Assembly (NCBI RefSeq): GCF_018326305.1
Contig: NZ_AP023415.1
Coordinates: forward strand, 1,054,001 to 1,118,000
Direction: 5' to 3'
Length of the DNA stretch: 64,000 nucleotides
Origin: Vescimonas fastidiosa
GTDB taxonomy: Bacteria > Bacillota > Clostridia > Oscillospirales > Oscillospiraceae
This document shows, piece after piece, positions 52,297 through 61,064 of this stretch. The notes below the pieces were generated by a model, which searched no databases, was not told the origin of the DNA, and worked only from the letters and a program-made list of their open reading frames with translations. The position numbers and the translations under genes were made by a program. Each line of letters opens with the position of its first letter. Position 1 is the first letter of the stretch.

Positions 52297-53394
52297 TTAT
52301 ACCTCCGCGCCCTTGCCCAGCACCAGGGGATATTTTTCCGTACCCTCCAGGTGTACGCCGGGGCCGACCTTCACATCTTTATCGGCAATGACATGGCGCA
52401 GCTGCGCGCCACGACCCACCACCGTGTCCTTAAAGAGAATGCAGCCGTCTACCACGGCGCCCTTTTCCACCCGGACGCCACGGCTGAGAATGGAGCTATG
52501 CACGCTGCCCTGGATGTCGCACCCGTCGTCCACCAGAGAATTTACGCAGCCACCCTGGGGATCCATATAGGTGGAGGCGGCGTCGTTTTCCTTGGCATAA
52601 ATAGGGCGCTGAGGGCAGAACAGGTCCTGCCGCACCGCCGGGTCCAAAAGCTGCATACTGCTCTCATAGTATCCGGCCACATCGGTGATATGGGCGGCAA
52701 AGCCGTGAAAAACATACCCGTGGATATGCATTTCCTTTGTAAGCCCCTGCAGCACACACTCCTGAAAGCTGTACTCGTGGCGGCTGACGAACCGCTCCAC
52801 CAGGCGGAGCAGCAGCTCCGTCCGCAGCAGGAAGATCTGCAGGCAGCGGTTGCCCCGGCGGAGGTTTTCCACCACCTCCCGGACCCGGCCGGTCTCATCG
52901 GCCATCAGGTACATACCGTCGCCGGTGGAGGGGGCGCACACCGCCGTAACATCCGCGCCGGTGTCTATGTGGGCCCGGAGCACGGCCTGAAGGTCGATAT
53001 TCAGGGCCACATCACTGTCGGCCAGGAGGACATAGTCCTGGCCGATGTGCCGCAGGTAATCCCTGACCACATCCAGAGCCTCCAGCTTGCCCCGGAATCG
53101 CCCGTTGCCCCGGGCGCTGTTATAGGCGAATACCGGCAGCAGCGTAAGCCCTCCGAAGCTCCGGGAGAGGTCCCAGCTCTTGCCGCCGCGCAGGTGGTCC
53201 ATCATGCTCTGGCACTTGCCGTGCATCAGAACGCCTACATCCCGGATACCGGCGTTGACCATGTCCGAGAGGATGAAGTCCACCATACGGTAGGACCCGC
53301 CAAAGGGCACGGAGCCGTGGATGCGGGGCTCTGTCAGCTCCCGCAGGCCGTTGGATTTTTCATAGGAAAAGATGATGCCGTGCATTCCGTTCAT
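52297..53394 (-). CDS. glgD: Glucose-1-phosphate adenylyltransferase subunit GlgD
   Basis: This 365-residue paralogue of GlgC has the nucleotidyltransferase fold ([20 protein letters not shown]) and a C-terminal beta-helix ([20 protein letters not shown]). The N-terminal GGxGxRL nucleotide loop of GlgC is missing (it begins [15 protein letters not shown]), so it is a regulatory subunit that modulates GlgC. This two-subunit arrangement is typical of Firmicutes. It overlaps glgC by 4 bases. Confidence 0.95.
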   Translation of the reverse strand: MNGMHGIIFSYEKSNGLRELTEPRIHGSVPFGGSYRMVDFILSDMVNAGIRDVGVLMHGKCQSMMDHLRGGKSWDLSRSFGGLTLLPVFAYNSARGNGRFRGKLEALDVVRDYLRHIGQDYVLLADSDVALNIDLQAVLRAHIDTGADVTAVCAPSTGDGMYLMADETGRVREVVENLRRGNRCLQIFLLRTELLLRLVERFVSRHEYSFQECVLQGLTKEMHIHGYVFHGFAAHITDVAGYYESSMQLLDPAVRQDLFCPQRPIYAKENDAASTYMDPQGGCVNSLVDDGCDIQGSVHSSILSRGVRVEKGAVVDGCILFKDTVVGRGAQLRHVIADKDVKVGPGVHLEGTEKYPLVLGKGAEV

Positions 53395-54608
53395 ACCTTT
53401 TTCGCCTCCTGTCCGTGGGTTTTATCCAGCATGGCTCCGGCGGGGACGGTCTCCCCGGGGGCCGCGTGAGCCTGAGGCCCCAGCACCGCCACGCCCCATT
53501 TGTCGGGGTCCTTGGCGGTCTCCGGGCCGGCCCCCACATGGGCGCCCTCCCCTACCACACTGTTTTCGCCCAGGATGGCGTATTCCACCCGGGCGCCCTT
53601 TTTCACCACCGCCCCGGGCATAACCACGGAGTAGGTGACCTGAGCCCCCTCCTCCACCACGGCGTTGTAGCTGAGGACCGTATTTTTTACCTCGCCGCGA
53701 ATGTCGCAGCCCTTGGCCACGGCACTGTTGCCCACATCCGCCGTGGCCGCAAAGAAGGCGGGCGGACAGGAGGGGGTGCGGCTGTAAATGGGCCAGCGCT
53801 TATCCAGCAGGTTCAGGCCCGAGCCGGGAGCGAGCATATCCATATTGGCGTCCCACAGGGAGTCCAGGGTGCCCACATCCTTCCAATAGCCCTCGAAGCG
53901 ATAGGCCACCATTTTCTCCCCGGCACGGAGCATGGCGGGGATGACATTTTTGCCGAAGTCGTTGGAGGAGGTGGGGTCCGCCTCGTCCTGCAGCAGGTAC
54001 GCCCGGAGCTTTTTCCAGGTGAAGATGTAAATGCCCATGGAGGCCAGGTTGCTCTTGGGATGGGCGGGCTTTTCCTCGAACTCCGTAATGGTATCCCGGT
54101 CATCTACATTCATAATGCCGAAGCGGCTTGCCTCCTGCCAGGGAACCTCCATAACGGAGATGGTGCAGTCGGCCCCGGCCTCCTTATGGCGGCGGAGCAT
54201 CCGGGAGTAGTCCATTTTATAGATATGGTCGCCGGAGAGGACGGCCACATAGTCCGGGTCATACAGGTCTACGAAGCCGATATTTTGATAGATGGCATTG
54301 GCGGTGCCCTTGTACCACCCGGCCCCGGAATTGCTCTGATAGGGGGGCAGGATATGTACGCCGCCGTTCATGCGGTCCAGCTCCCAGGGCTGGCCGCTGC
54401 CGATGTAGCTGTTCAGCTCCAGGGGACGGTACTGGGTCAGCACACCCACGGTGTCGATGCCGGAGTTGGTACAGTTGGACAGGGGAAAGTCGATGATGCG
54501 GAACTTCCCTCCAAAGGGGACGGCAGGCTTGGCCATATCCCCGGTAAGGACATAGAGCCGGCTGCCCTGGCCCCCGGCCAGCAGCATGGCGATACATTCT
54601 TTTTTCAC
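53391..54608 (-). CDS. glgC: Glucose-1-phosphate adenylyltransferase, catalytic subunit
   Basis: This 405-residue enzyme makes ADP-glucose from ATP and glucose 1-phosphate, the committed step of glycogen synthesis. [24 protein letters not shown] (outline) is the catalytic loop, and [10 protein letters not shown] and [10 protein letters not shown] bind sugar phosphate. The C-terminus is a left-handed beta-helix. It starts with GTG overlapping the glgB stop by 4 bases, with AAAGGAG 10 bases upstream. Confidence 0.97.
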   Translation of the reverse strand: MKKECIAMLLAGGQGSRLYVLTGDMAKPAVPFGGKFRIIDFPLSNCTNSGIDTVGVLTQYRPLELNSYIGSGQPWELDRMNGGVHILPPYQSNSGAGWYKGTANAIYQNIGFVDLYDPDYVAVLSGDHIYKMDYSRMLRRHKEAGADCTISVMEVPWQEASRFGIMNVDDRDTITEFEEKPAHPKSNLASMGIYIFTWKKLRAYLLQDEADPTSSNDFGKNVIPAMLRAGEKMVAYRFEGYWKDVGTLDSLWDANMDMLAPGSGLNLLDKRWPIYSRTPSCPPAFFAATADVGNSAVAKGCDIRGEVKNTVLSYNAVVEEGAQVTYSVVMPGAVVKKGARVEYAILGENSVVGEGAHVGAGPETAKDPDKWGVAVLGPQAHAAPGETVPAGAMLDKTHGQEAKKV

Positions 54609-56461
54609 GGATGATCCGCTCCTTTCTTCTGCTTAAAGGCTCCCCGGCCTTGGAGATACACCGCGCCCAGGGGCGGTATGCGCACACGGATGGAGGTTTC
54701 GCGGCCATGGGACGGGGACGCCTCCACCGGAATGGGTTTTTCATTGACGATGCCGCTGCCGCCCCACCGGACATCGTCGGTGTTAAATACCTCTCTGTAC
54801 TCCGCCCTTTTCGGCACGCCGAAGCGGTACTCCTCCCGGGCCACGGGAGAAAAATTCACCGCGCATATAAGCTCCCGGCCCTTGCGGTCCCGGCGGAGAA
54901 AGACCAGGATATTATTGGAGCTGTCGTCCGGCACCAGCCAGGAAAAGCCGTCCCAGTCCGTATCGTTTTCCCACAGGGGCGGATTGTTCTTATAAAACCG
55001 GTTCAGCGCCCGGATGCAGCCGTGGGCAGCGGACACCGCCGCATCCTGCAAAACGGACCAGTCAAGCTCTCCTGCAAAGTCCCACTCCTTCCACTGGGGC
55101 AGCTCCCCACCCATGAACAGCAGCTTGCACCCCGGGTGGGCCAGCATATAGGCCAGAAAGCTCTTGACTCCTGCCAGCTGCATGGCTTCATCCCCGGGCA
55201 TTTTACCCCGGAGAGAGCCCTTCATGTGGACCACCTCGTCATGGGAGATGGGCAGTACAAACCGCTCGGAGAAGGCGTAGACCAGGGAAAAGGTCACATC
55301 CTTGTGGTGGTACTGGCGGAAATAGGGGTCCATTTTCAGGTAGTGGCAGAGGTCGTTCATCCAGCCCATGTTCCACTTCAGGTCAAAGCCCAGGCCCTCG
55401 GGCCCCGTTACATGGGGCCAGGCGGTGGACTCCTCGGCAATCATCAGCGCCCCGGGCTTTTCCCGGTGGACGGCGGCATTGAGGAGCTGCAAAAACGCCA
55501 CCGCCTCCAGGTTTTCCCGGCCGCCGTTTTTATTCCTGCGCCAGTGGGTGCGGCCATAGTCCAGATACAGCATGGAGGCCACGGCATCCACCCGCAGGCC
55601 GTCCATATGGTACTCCCGAAGCCACCACAGGGCAGACGAGAGCAGGAAGCTGCGCACCTCTCCCCTGCCGTAGTCAAAGACCCGGGTGCCCCAGCCGTCG
55701 TGCTCCCACTTCAGGGGGTCATCATATTCATAGAGGCAGGTGCCGTCGAACCTATATAGACCCTGCTCGTCCTTGCAGAAATGGGCCGGGACCCAGTCTA
55801 AAAACACCGCCAGACCCGCCCGGTGGAGCCTGTCTACCAGGTACTTGAAGTCCCGGGGGGTGCCATAGCGGGAGGTGGGGGCGAAGTAACCCGTACACTG
55901 GTAGCCCCAGGAGGCATCCAGAGGGTACTCTGTCACCGGCATCAGCTCCACCGCCGTGTAGCCCATGTCCGACACATATTCCGCCAGCTCGTCGGCCAGC
56001 TTGCGATAGTCAAAGGGGCTGCCGTCGGCGTAGCGGCGCCAGGAGCCCAGGTGGACCTCGTAGATATTCAGAGGCCGCTCCAGCAGGGGCTTCTCGGCCA
56101 GACTCCGCTGCCAGGCTCCATCCTGCCAGACATAGTCCAGGGGGGCTAATTTGCTGTCTGTCTGGGGGCGGGTGGCTGTATGGAAAGCGTAGGGGTCGGC
56201 CTTCCACACCCTTTTGCCGTCTGCTTGGGTGAGGCAGAATTTATAGCTGTCGTAGGCCTTTGCCTCCTCCGCCACGCACTCCCACACGCCGTCTCGGCAG
56301 GTCATTTCCATAGGCTCCCAGCCGGAAAAATCGCCCGCCAGGCTCACCGACCGGGCGTGGGGCGCCCACAGGCGAAAGCGGTAGCCCTTCTCCACCGGGT
56401 GCGCCCCGAACCAATCCGCCGCCGCGCACCAGGTGCCGCCGAAAAACGCCGCTCTATCCAC
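54605..56461 (-). CDS. glgB: 1,4-alpha-glucan branching enzyme
   Basis: This 618-residue GH13 enzyme introduces alpha-1,6 branches. It has an N-terminal carbohydrate-binding domain ([19 protein letters not shown]) and a TIM barrel with [12 protein letters not shown] (nucleophile Asp), MIAEESTAW (acid/base Glu) and [15 protein letters not shown]. It starts with GTG, with AGGAGG 8 bases upstream. It is the first gene of the five-gene glycogen operon; no consensus promoter was certain in the 170 bases upstream. Confidence 0.96.
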   Translation of the reverse strand: MDRAAFFGGTWCAAADWFGAHPVEKGYRFRLWAPHARSVSLAGDFSGWEPMEMTCRDGVWECVAEEAKAYDSYKFCLTQADGKRVWKADPYAFHTATRPQTDSKLAPLDYVWQDGAWQRSLAEKPLLERPLNIYEVHLGSWRRYADGSPFDYRKLADELAEYVSDMGYTAVELMPVTEYPLDASWGYQCTGYFAPTSRYGTPRDFKYLVDRLHRAGLAVFLDWVPAHFCKDEQGLYRFDGTCLYEYDDPLKWEHDGWGTRVFDYGRGEVRSFLLSSALWWLREYHMDGLRVDAVASMLYLDYGRTHWRRNKNGGRENLEAVAFLQLLNAAVHREKPGALMIAEESTAWPHVTGPEGLGFDLKWNMGWMNDLCHYLKMDPYFRQYHHKDVTFSLVYAFSERFVLPISHDEVVHMKGSLRGKMPGDEAMQLAGVKSFLAYMLAHPGCKLLFMGGELPQWKEWDFAGELDWSVLQDAAVSAAHGCIRALNRFYKNNPPLWENDTDWDGFSWLVPDDSSNNILVFLRRDRKGRELICAVNFSPVAREEYRFGVPKRAEYREVFNTDDVRWGGSGIVNEKPIPVEASPSHGRETSIRVRIPPLGAVYLQGRGAFKQKKGADHP

Positions 56462-56630
56462 CGCTCTCGCCTCCTCTATTTTTCAAAATTTTACCACGGT
56501 CCCCGGTGTTTTTCTGCTGAAAACCGTCTCCGTTTTTGCGCGGCAAGGCTTTACCGCACCTGCGCCCGTGTCTCAAGAAATGCACGGAAGCGACGACCGC
56601 CCTGAAAACAGGCAGTCGCCGCTGCATATT

Positions 56631-57827
56631 TTATTCTTCCTCCTGCTGCACCGCCGCACCCAGGCCGAAATCCTCGGCCACGCTGCCGCTGTCCCGCCGG
56701 AGCATCTGCTCCATGACACGGATGTCGCTGTCCACATCCATGGCATCGGACTGATAGAGTTGGTCAAGCTGCCGCTCAAAGCCCGCCACGATATTGTCCA
56801 TGGTGCTGGCAATGCGCTGCTTGGCCTGGGACACATTCTCACCGCTGACGCCGGACTCCTCGAAGTCGGCATAGCTATCCAGGAGCTTTTGGGTGGTGGG
56901 CAGGTAATAATTCAGGAAGGTAGCCGCCTTGGCTTTCTTGGCCGGCTCCTCCTCCACAATGCGGAATATCTTGCCGGCCAGGTCCTCCAGGCGGTCGATC
57001 TTGGCGCTGATAACGGGGTCTGCAATGCGGTCATTGGCATAGCGGATGTCCCGGAGCTGGCCGCTGTAGCCCTCCCGGGTCTCCTCCGGGATGGGCTGTG
57101 CCTCCTTTTGGGCCTGCTCCAGGTCCTCGGCCGCCTCAAAGGTGCGCACCAAGACGCCCCGGCCCAGGTCCAGATAGGCCTCCTTGCCCCAAAAGCCCTT
57201 CTGCACCATCTGCTCCAGGTCGTTTTCCACCCGGCGGGGGGACACATCTGCGGCGGCGGCCAGCTGGGAAATGGTCACCGTGGGCTTCTTCCCGGCGATG
57301 GCCTGGTACTTGGCATAGCGGCGCAGACGGCGGCGCATCCAGTGGCTGCCCAGCAGCAGCCCCAGGCCCCCGGCGGTGATGCCCATGGGAAAGAACACTT
57401 CCTCCAAAAACCAGGCCCAATGGCCGTCCTGCAGGAAAAACAGGTAGTCACTGACCTTGCCAAACAGGACAATACTGCCGATAATGGTCAGAACAATTCC
57501 GATGTTCCGCAGTACATTGGCATTGCCATCGGAAACCTTGGGCGTGCGGCGGAGGATACTGCTCCCCTTCTTTTTTGTCTGTCCGGCGGAGCTGCTCTTT
57601 TTCTCCGCACTCCCGGGGGCGGTTTCTGCGGTGTCCTCCGTCTCGGCTGTGATGATCGTGGACTGCGTACCCCGTCCCGACTTACGCTTGCGGTCCGAAA
57701 GCTTGGCAAAAAGCACAATAAGTCCCACAGGCCAGGCAAAGGCAAACAGGATGGCAATGACCACCCACGACCACACCTCGTTTTTATCCGGCTTATTCGG
57801 TTGTCTGGGGCTTTTGCTCTCGGCCAT
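56631..57827 (-). CDS. XpaC-like membrane protein (5-bromo-4-chloroindolyl phosphate hydrolysis family)
   Basis: This 398-residue protein has an N-terminal helix (19-42), a disordered Ser/Thr/Lys linker, two further helices (about 106-126 and 142-162), a winged-helix-like segment (VTISQLAAAADVSPRRVENDLEQM) and a C-terminal XpaC-like helical domain with FLNYYLPTTQKLLDSYAD. XpaC proteins are usually next to TelA (toxic anion resistance), but no TelA is present here. The role is uncertain; the family name reflects an indirect phenotype and does not imply a phosphatase. Confidence 0.78.
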   Translation of the reverse strand: MAESKSPRQPNKPDKNEVWSWVVIAILFAFAWPVGLIVLFAKLSDRKRKSGRGTQSTIITAETEDTAETAPGSAEKKSSSAGQTKKKGSSILRRTPKVSDGNANVLRNIGIVLTIIGSIVLFGKVSDYLFFLQDGHWAWFLEEVFFPMGITAGGLGLLLGSHWMRRRLRRYAKYQAIAGKKPTVTISQLAAAADVSPRRVENDLEQMVQKGFWGKEAYLDLGRGVLVRTFEAAEDLEQAQKEAQPIPEETREGYSGQLRDIRYANDRIADPVISAKIDRLEDLAGKIFRIVEEEPAKKAKAATFLNYYLPTTQKLLDSYADFEESGVSGENVSQAKQRIASTMDNIVAGFERQLDQLYQSDAMDVDSDIRVMEQMLRRDSGSVAEDFGLGAAVQQEEE

Positions 57828-57941
57828 GGTCTATTCCCTCCTGCGTAGTGCATTAGACATATTGATACGCTATATTTTACTCTTTTTCCGGCCCTGCGTC
57901 AAGGAACGGCGGACATTCTTTGCAAAGTTTTGCCAAAAATA

Positions 57942-57966
57942 CAGGCGGCCCTTTCCGGGCCGCCTG
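57942..57966 (-). terminator. Terminator of the serine deaminase gene
   Basis: CAGGCGGCCC (57942-57951) pairs with GGGCCGCCTG (57957-57966); on the minus strand it is followed by TATTTTT. Confidence 0.87.
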
Positions 57967-58005
57967 CAGGCGTGAAAAATGCAAATCCTTTTATGCCGGG
58001 AGATT

Positions 58006-59220
58006 TTATTTTCCCCGGCGGGTATAGATGCGGGCCAGGCCGCCTTCGGCGGTCTCCCGGTAGCGCTGGTTCATATCCAGGCCCGTGTAATACATGCTTT
58101 TCAGCACCATGTCATAGCTGATATTCCGGGTGCCGGTGAGGAAGTAAGCGATGTTGGCCGAGTTGATGGCGCGCATGGCGGCCACGGCATTGCGCTCGAT
58201 ACAGGGCACCTGTACCAGGCCGCAGATGGGGTCGCAGGTGAGGCCCAGATGATGCTCCAAGGACACCTCGGCGGCGTACTCGATCTGATGGATATTATAG
58301 CCGAAGGCCTGGCAGGCAGCGGCGGCGGCCATGGAGCAGGCTACGCCCACCTCCGCCTGACAGCCGCACTCAGCCCCGGAGACGGAGGCATTGCGCTTGG
58401 CCAGCTCACCGAACAGACCCGCCACGCCCAAAGCATGGGCAATGTCCAGGTCGGACAGGTTCCGCTTATCCTTGAAATAGTACAGCACCGCCGGCAGCAC
58501 GCCGCAGGCGCCGCAGGTGGGGGCGGTGACGATGGTGCCGTTGTCGGCGTTCTGCTCGCTGACAGCGTAGGCATAGGAGCAGACCTTCTGGCACTCCACC
58601 AGCTCCGGGTGCTTGGTCTCCACGATATGCTCGAACATATACTTGGCCTTGCGCTGGATGTGCAGGCCGCCGGGCAGCTCGCCGGTGCGGGAGAGGCCCT
58701 CCTCCACGGAACGCGTCATCACATGCCACACGCCGATGAGATAGTCCCAAATGTCGGGACCCTCATTCATCTCTATGTACTCCACCAGATCCACATAGCG
58801 GTACTGGCAGAACTGCAGTATCTCGGCAAAGGAGTTTTCCATGTAAGTCTCCTCGCCCTGATTATCTTCCTCCCGGCCCTCGATAACGATGTCGCCGCCG
58901 CCGATGCTCTCTATGCGGATGCGGCCCAGCTCCTTGCCCTCCCGCCAGGCAATGAGGTCCAGGGTGTTGGGATGCTTCAGGCCCCGGGGGTCCTCCTCTG
59001 AGAAAATCACCTCCGCCTCAATGGGCGCAAAGGCGTCCCGCAAAGCCCGGTCGGTGCCGTGGCCCCGCCCCGTTTTGGAGAGGGAACCGTAGAGAATGGC
59101 CTGAAATTTATCCGCCTCCGGATGCTCGTCCCGAAACAGCACCGCCGCCCGGGCGGGGCCCATGGTGTGAGAGCTGGAGGGGCCGGTACCTATTTTATAA
59201 ATATCTCGAATGGATCGCAT
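58006..59220 (-). CDS. sdaA: L-serine ammonia-lyase, single-chain iron-sulfur type
   Basis: This 404-residue enzyme converts L-serine to pyruvate and ammonia with an oxygen-sensitive [4Fe-4S] cluster. Both domains are in one chain: the N-terminal beta part (YKIGTGPSSSHTMGP) and the C-terminal alpha part with cluster cysteines in TCGACG, GAECGCQAEVG and LTCDPICGLVQVPCIERN. Firmicutes such as Bacillus often split it into SdaAA and SdaAB. It is monocistronic. Together with serC/serA elsewhere in the window it gives both arms of serine turnover. Confidence 0.95.
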   Translation of the reverse strand: MRSIRDIYKIGTGPSSSHTMGPARAAVLFRDEHPEADKFQAILYGSLSKTGRGHGTDRALRDAFAPIEAEVIFSEEDPRGLKHPNTLDLIAWREGKELGRIRIESIGGGDIVIEGREEDNQGEETYMENSFAEILQFCQYRYVDLVEYIEMNEGPDIWDYLIGVWHVMTRSVEEGLSRTGELPGGLHIQRKAKYMFEHIVETKHPELVECQKVCSYAYAVSEQNADNGTIVTAPTCGACGVLPAVLYYFKDKRNLSDLDIAHALGVAGLFGELAKRNASVSGAECGCQAEVGVACSMAAAAACQAFGYNIHQIEYAAEVSLEHHLGLTCDPICGLVQVPCIERNAVAAMRAINSANIAYFLTGTRNISYDMVLKSMYYTGLDMNQRYRETAEGGLARIYTRRGK

Positions 59221-59428
59221 GTCCTTCCTCTCCTTGTATAACTTATAATTTAATATTGTATCCCGCAGCGGGAGGCTGGGCTACATTTCCCCTGCCGCCG
59301 CGCTCGGCTTCTTCCTTATTATAAATTATAACATCCGCGCCTGACAATGGCAAGAGGCCGAATAGCCAAAAAGTCCGGGTGTAAAAATTACGCGTGCGGC
59401 AAACCGAAGCCTTTTCGCCTGTCTCCGG

Positions 59429-59878
59429 TCACACCGGCTCCAGGCCCACAATATAGATCTCATACTCCCGCCCGCCGGGAACGCAGGTACACAGGTACAG
59501 GGACGCGGCGGGCAGAGGCCCGGACTTGGGGCGGATGCCGCAGTCGCTCCAGCCGGTGATCACAAACCGGCAGCGGTAGGGCCGAGCGGCCACGGTGACG
59601 GTGTCCCCGGGGGCAATATTCCACAGACCCCGAAAGCCCTGTCCCGCATGGTCCAGGATATAGGGCCCGTACCAGGCGGCCAGGTCCGGCCGGTCCACGA
59701 TGCTCTGAAGCCGCTCCGAGGTGGCCAGCAGCACCCGGCGGCAGTCTACGGCGATGTCGCAGGCAGGCACCGTCAGCGCCGCCGGCTCCCGCAGCAGCTG
59801 AGCCTCCCGCACCAGCCATCCCGCTGCCACCGCCGCCAGCAGCAGGAAAAACAGCCGCACCCGTCCTCTCTTCCCCAT
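59429..59878 (-). CDS. Small sortase-like membrane protein
   Basis: This 149-residue protein has an N-terminal membrane helix (8-24). The outside part follows the sortase order: ILDHAGQGFRGLW with a candidate catalytic His77, an IAPGDTVTV strand (88-96), LYLCTCVPGG with candidate Cys132 in a TC motif, and REYEIYIVGL with candidate Arg137. It is shorter than usual sortases (about 200 residues or more), and no LPxTG-type substrate gene is nearby. The assignment is by pattern and not certain. It could be a reduced or specialised cysteine transpeptidase. Confidence 0.6.
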   Translation of the reverse strand: MGKRGRVRLFFLLLAAVAAGWLVREAQLLREPAALTVPACDIAVDCRRVLLATSERLQSIVDRPDLAAWYGPYILDHAGQGFRGLWNIAPGDTVTVAARPYRCRFVITGWSDCGIRPKSGPLPAASLYLCTCVPGGREYEIYIVGLEPV

Positions 59879-59983
59879 GGGTCTCCCTCCTGTTTCCGTC
59901 TGTTAAGAAATAGGATACCCGGGAAGCGTCCGTTTCTTGCGGGTCGGACGCAAAAAAATGCAGCCGATTAAAGGCTGCATTTG

Positions 59984-60162
59984 AGACTGTCGAAAAAAGG
60001 CTTGCGGTCTGCTGCGCGCATAATTTGTCCGTCTGTGACGGACAAATTCCACACTGGCAGCCCGAGCTGTATTTTCTCTCACGCACATGTCGCGAGAGAA
60101 AATGATTTCATTTCTTTGCCGCCTGCGAGCGGCAAACTCTGCGAGGCTATTTTGACACGCTG
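59984..60162 (-). repeat. Four-hairpin intergenic repeat, copy 4
   Basis: A 179-bp copy on the minus strand with hairpins 1 to 3 but a deletion removing most of hairpin 4 (CCTTTT joins TTCGACAGTCT). Hairpin 1 has a C-to-T change that keeps a G-U pair. Flanking hairpins 59956-59982 and 60163-60189 share AAATGCA/TGCATTT arms. The remaining non-coding sequence to 60515 is AT-rich and regulatory. Confidence 0.85.
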
Positions 60163-60333
60163 AAATGCAATCTGAAAAGGGCTGCATTTCTCTATATTCT
60201 GCGGATTTCGCGGTTTTTATAATAAATTATTTCCGCGATAAATATGTATTTTTATAATAATACTCCCTTTTCCTGCAAAATGCAAACAGAATTTTTAACA
60301 GAATCTTTATGAATAATTTGTGTATTTTAACAC

Positions 60334-60435
60334 TTGTATTTGTTAAAAATATGGCATATAATTCGTACAGCCTTTGGGGTTACATTTCCCCAAAGGGGAA
60401 TTAATTGGCGTAAATTTCTCTAGAGGAGATTTTAG
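60334..60435 (+). promoter_or_regulatory. Promoter and palindromic operators of the cstA operon
   Basis: TTGTAT (60334-60339), a 17-base spacer and a perfect TATAAT (60357-60362) are followed by two operator-like palindromes: CCTTTGGGG/CCCCAAAGG (60371-60379 with 60388-60396) and an AATTTCTC...AGAGGA element (60410-60435). The second resembles the palindrome upstream of the Xre gene at 43318-43346. Their position just after the transcription start suggests repressor binding. Confidence 0.65.
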
Positions 60436-60515
60436 GCCGTTTTTTCGTTTTTATCAGTTCCTATGATACGAGATATTAGCAGAACTGAACGCTAAGAGGA
60501 ACAGGAGGAATCCGT

Positions 60516-61064
60516 ATGCAAAATCTGACACGCACAGAGGCGGTAGACAAGCTGCTGGGGCGCTACGCCGGATACTATGACATTTCTTCTGCCCAAGAGG
60601 ATCAGGCTCCGCTGGTGGCCACCTGCGCTTTCCACGCCATGTCGGAAAAATATGTGCTGAGCAAGAAGGCGAAGCTTTGGCAGGCCGGAAGCCATGAATA
60701 TGTGTATCTGTTTTCCGTGCCGCACCTGACGGAGGAGATCTACAACTCCTGCCGGGACTATGCGTATGCCAGCGGCATGGAGCTGATCGAGCCGGGTCCC
60801 ACGCATATGTACAGCTACATCACCGCCATGTTCCTGTGCGACAGCTGCGATAAGGCAGCCAAAAAGGCTCTGCGGAAATGCCGCATCTACAAGAGCTTCA
60901 AAATGGCCTTTTGGGGTTGGATGGATTTCCACTCGGGCCTGGCGGTGCTGGAGGAGGGAAAAGCATTTTCCAACGCCAGCGGAAGAAGTGCAGCACAGCT
61001 TTTGGATAAAACGCTGTTTTGTAAAGCAAAGAGAAAACTGTTAGGAAAGGAGAAAACTTTATGA
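60516..61064 (+). CDS. Conserved protein of unknown function preceding CstA
   Basis: This 182-residue soluble protein has no recognisable catalytic motif. It contains scattered cysteines (ATCAFHA, NSCRDYA, LCDSCDKAAKK, RKC) that might bind a metal, and a basic C-terminus. AGGAGG precedes the ATG. Its stop overlaps the cstA start (ATGA), so it is translationally coupled and probably helps or regulates the transporter. I do not recognise a family. Confidence 0.75.
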   Translation: MQNLTRTEAVDKLLGRYAGYYDISSAQEDQAPLVATCAFHAMSEKYVLSKKAKLWQAGSHEYVYLFSVPHLTEEIYNSCRDYAYASGMELIEPGPTHMYSYITAMFLCDSCDKAAKKALRKCRIYKSFKMAFWGWMDFHSGLAVLEEGKAFSNASGRSAAQLLDKTLFCKAKRKLLGKEKTL

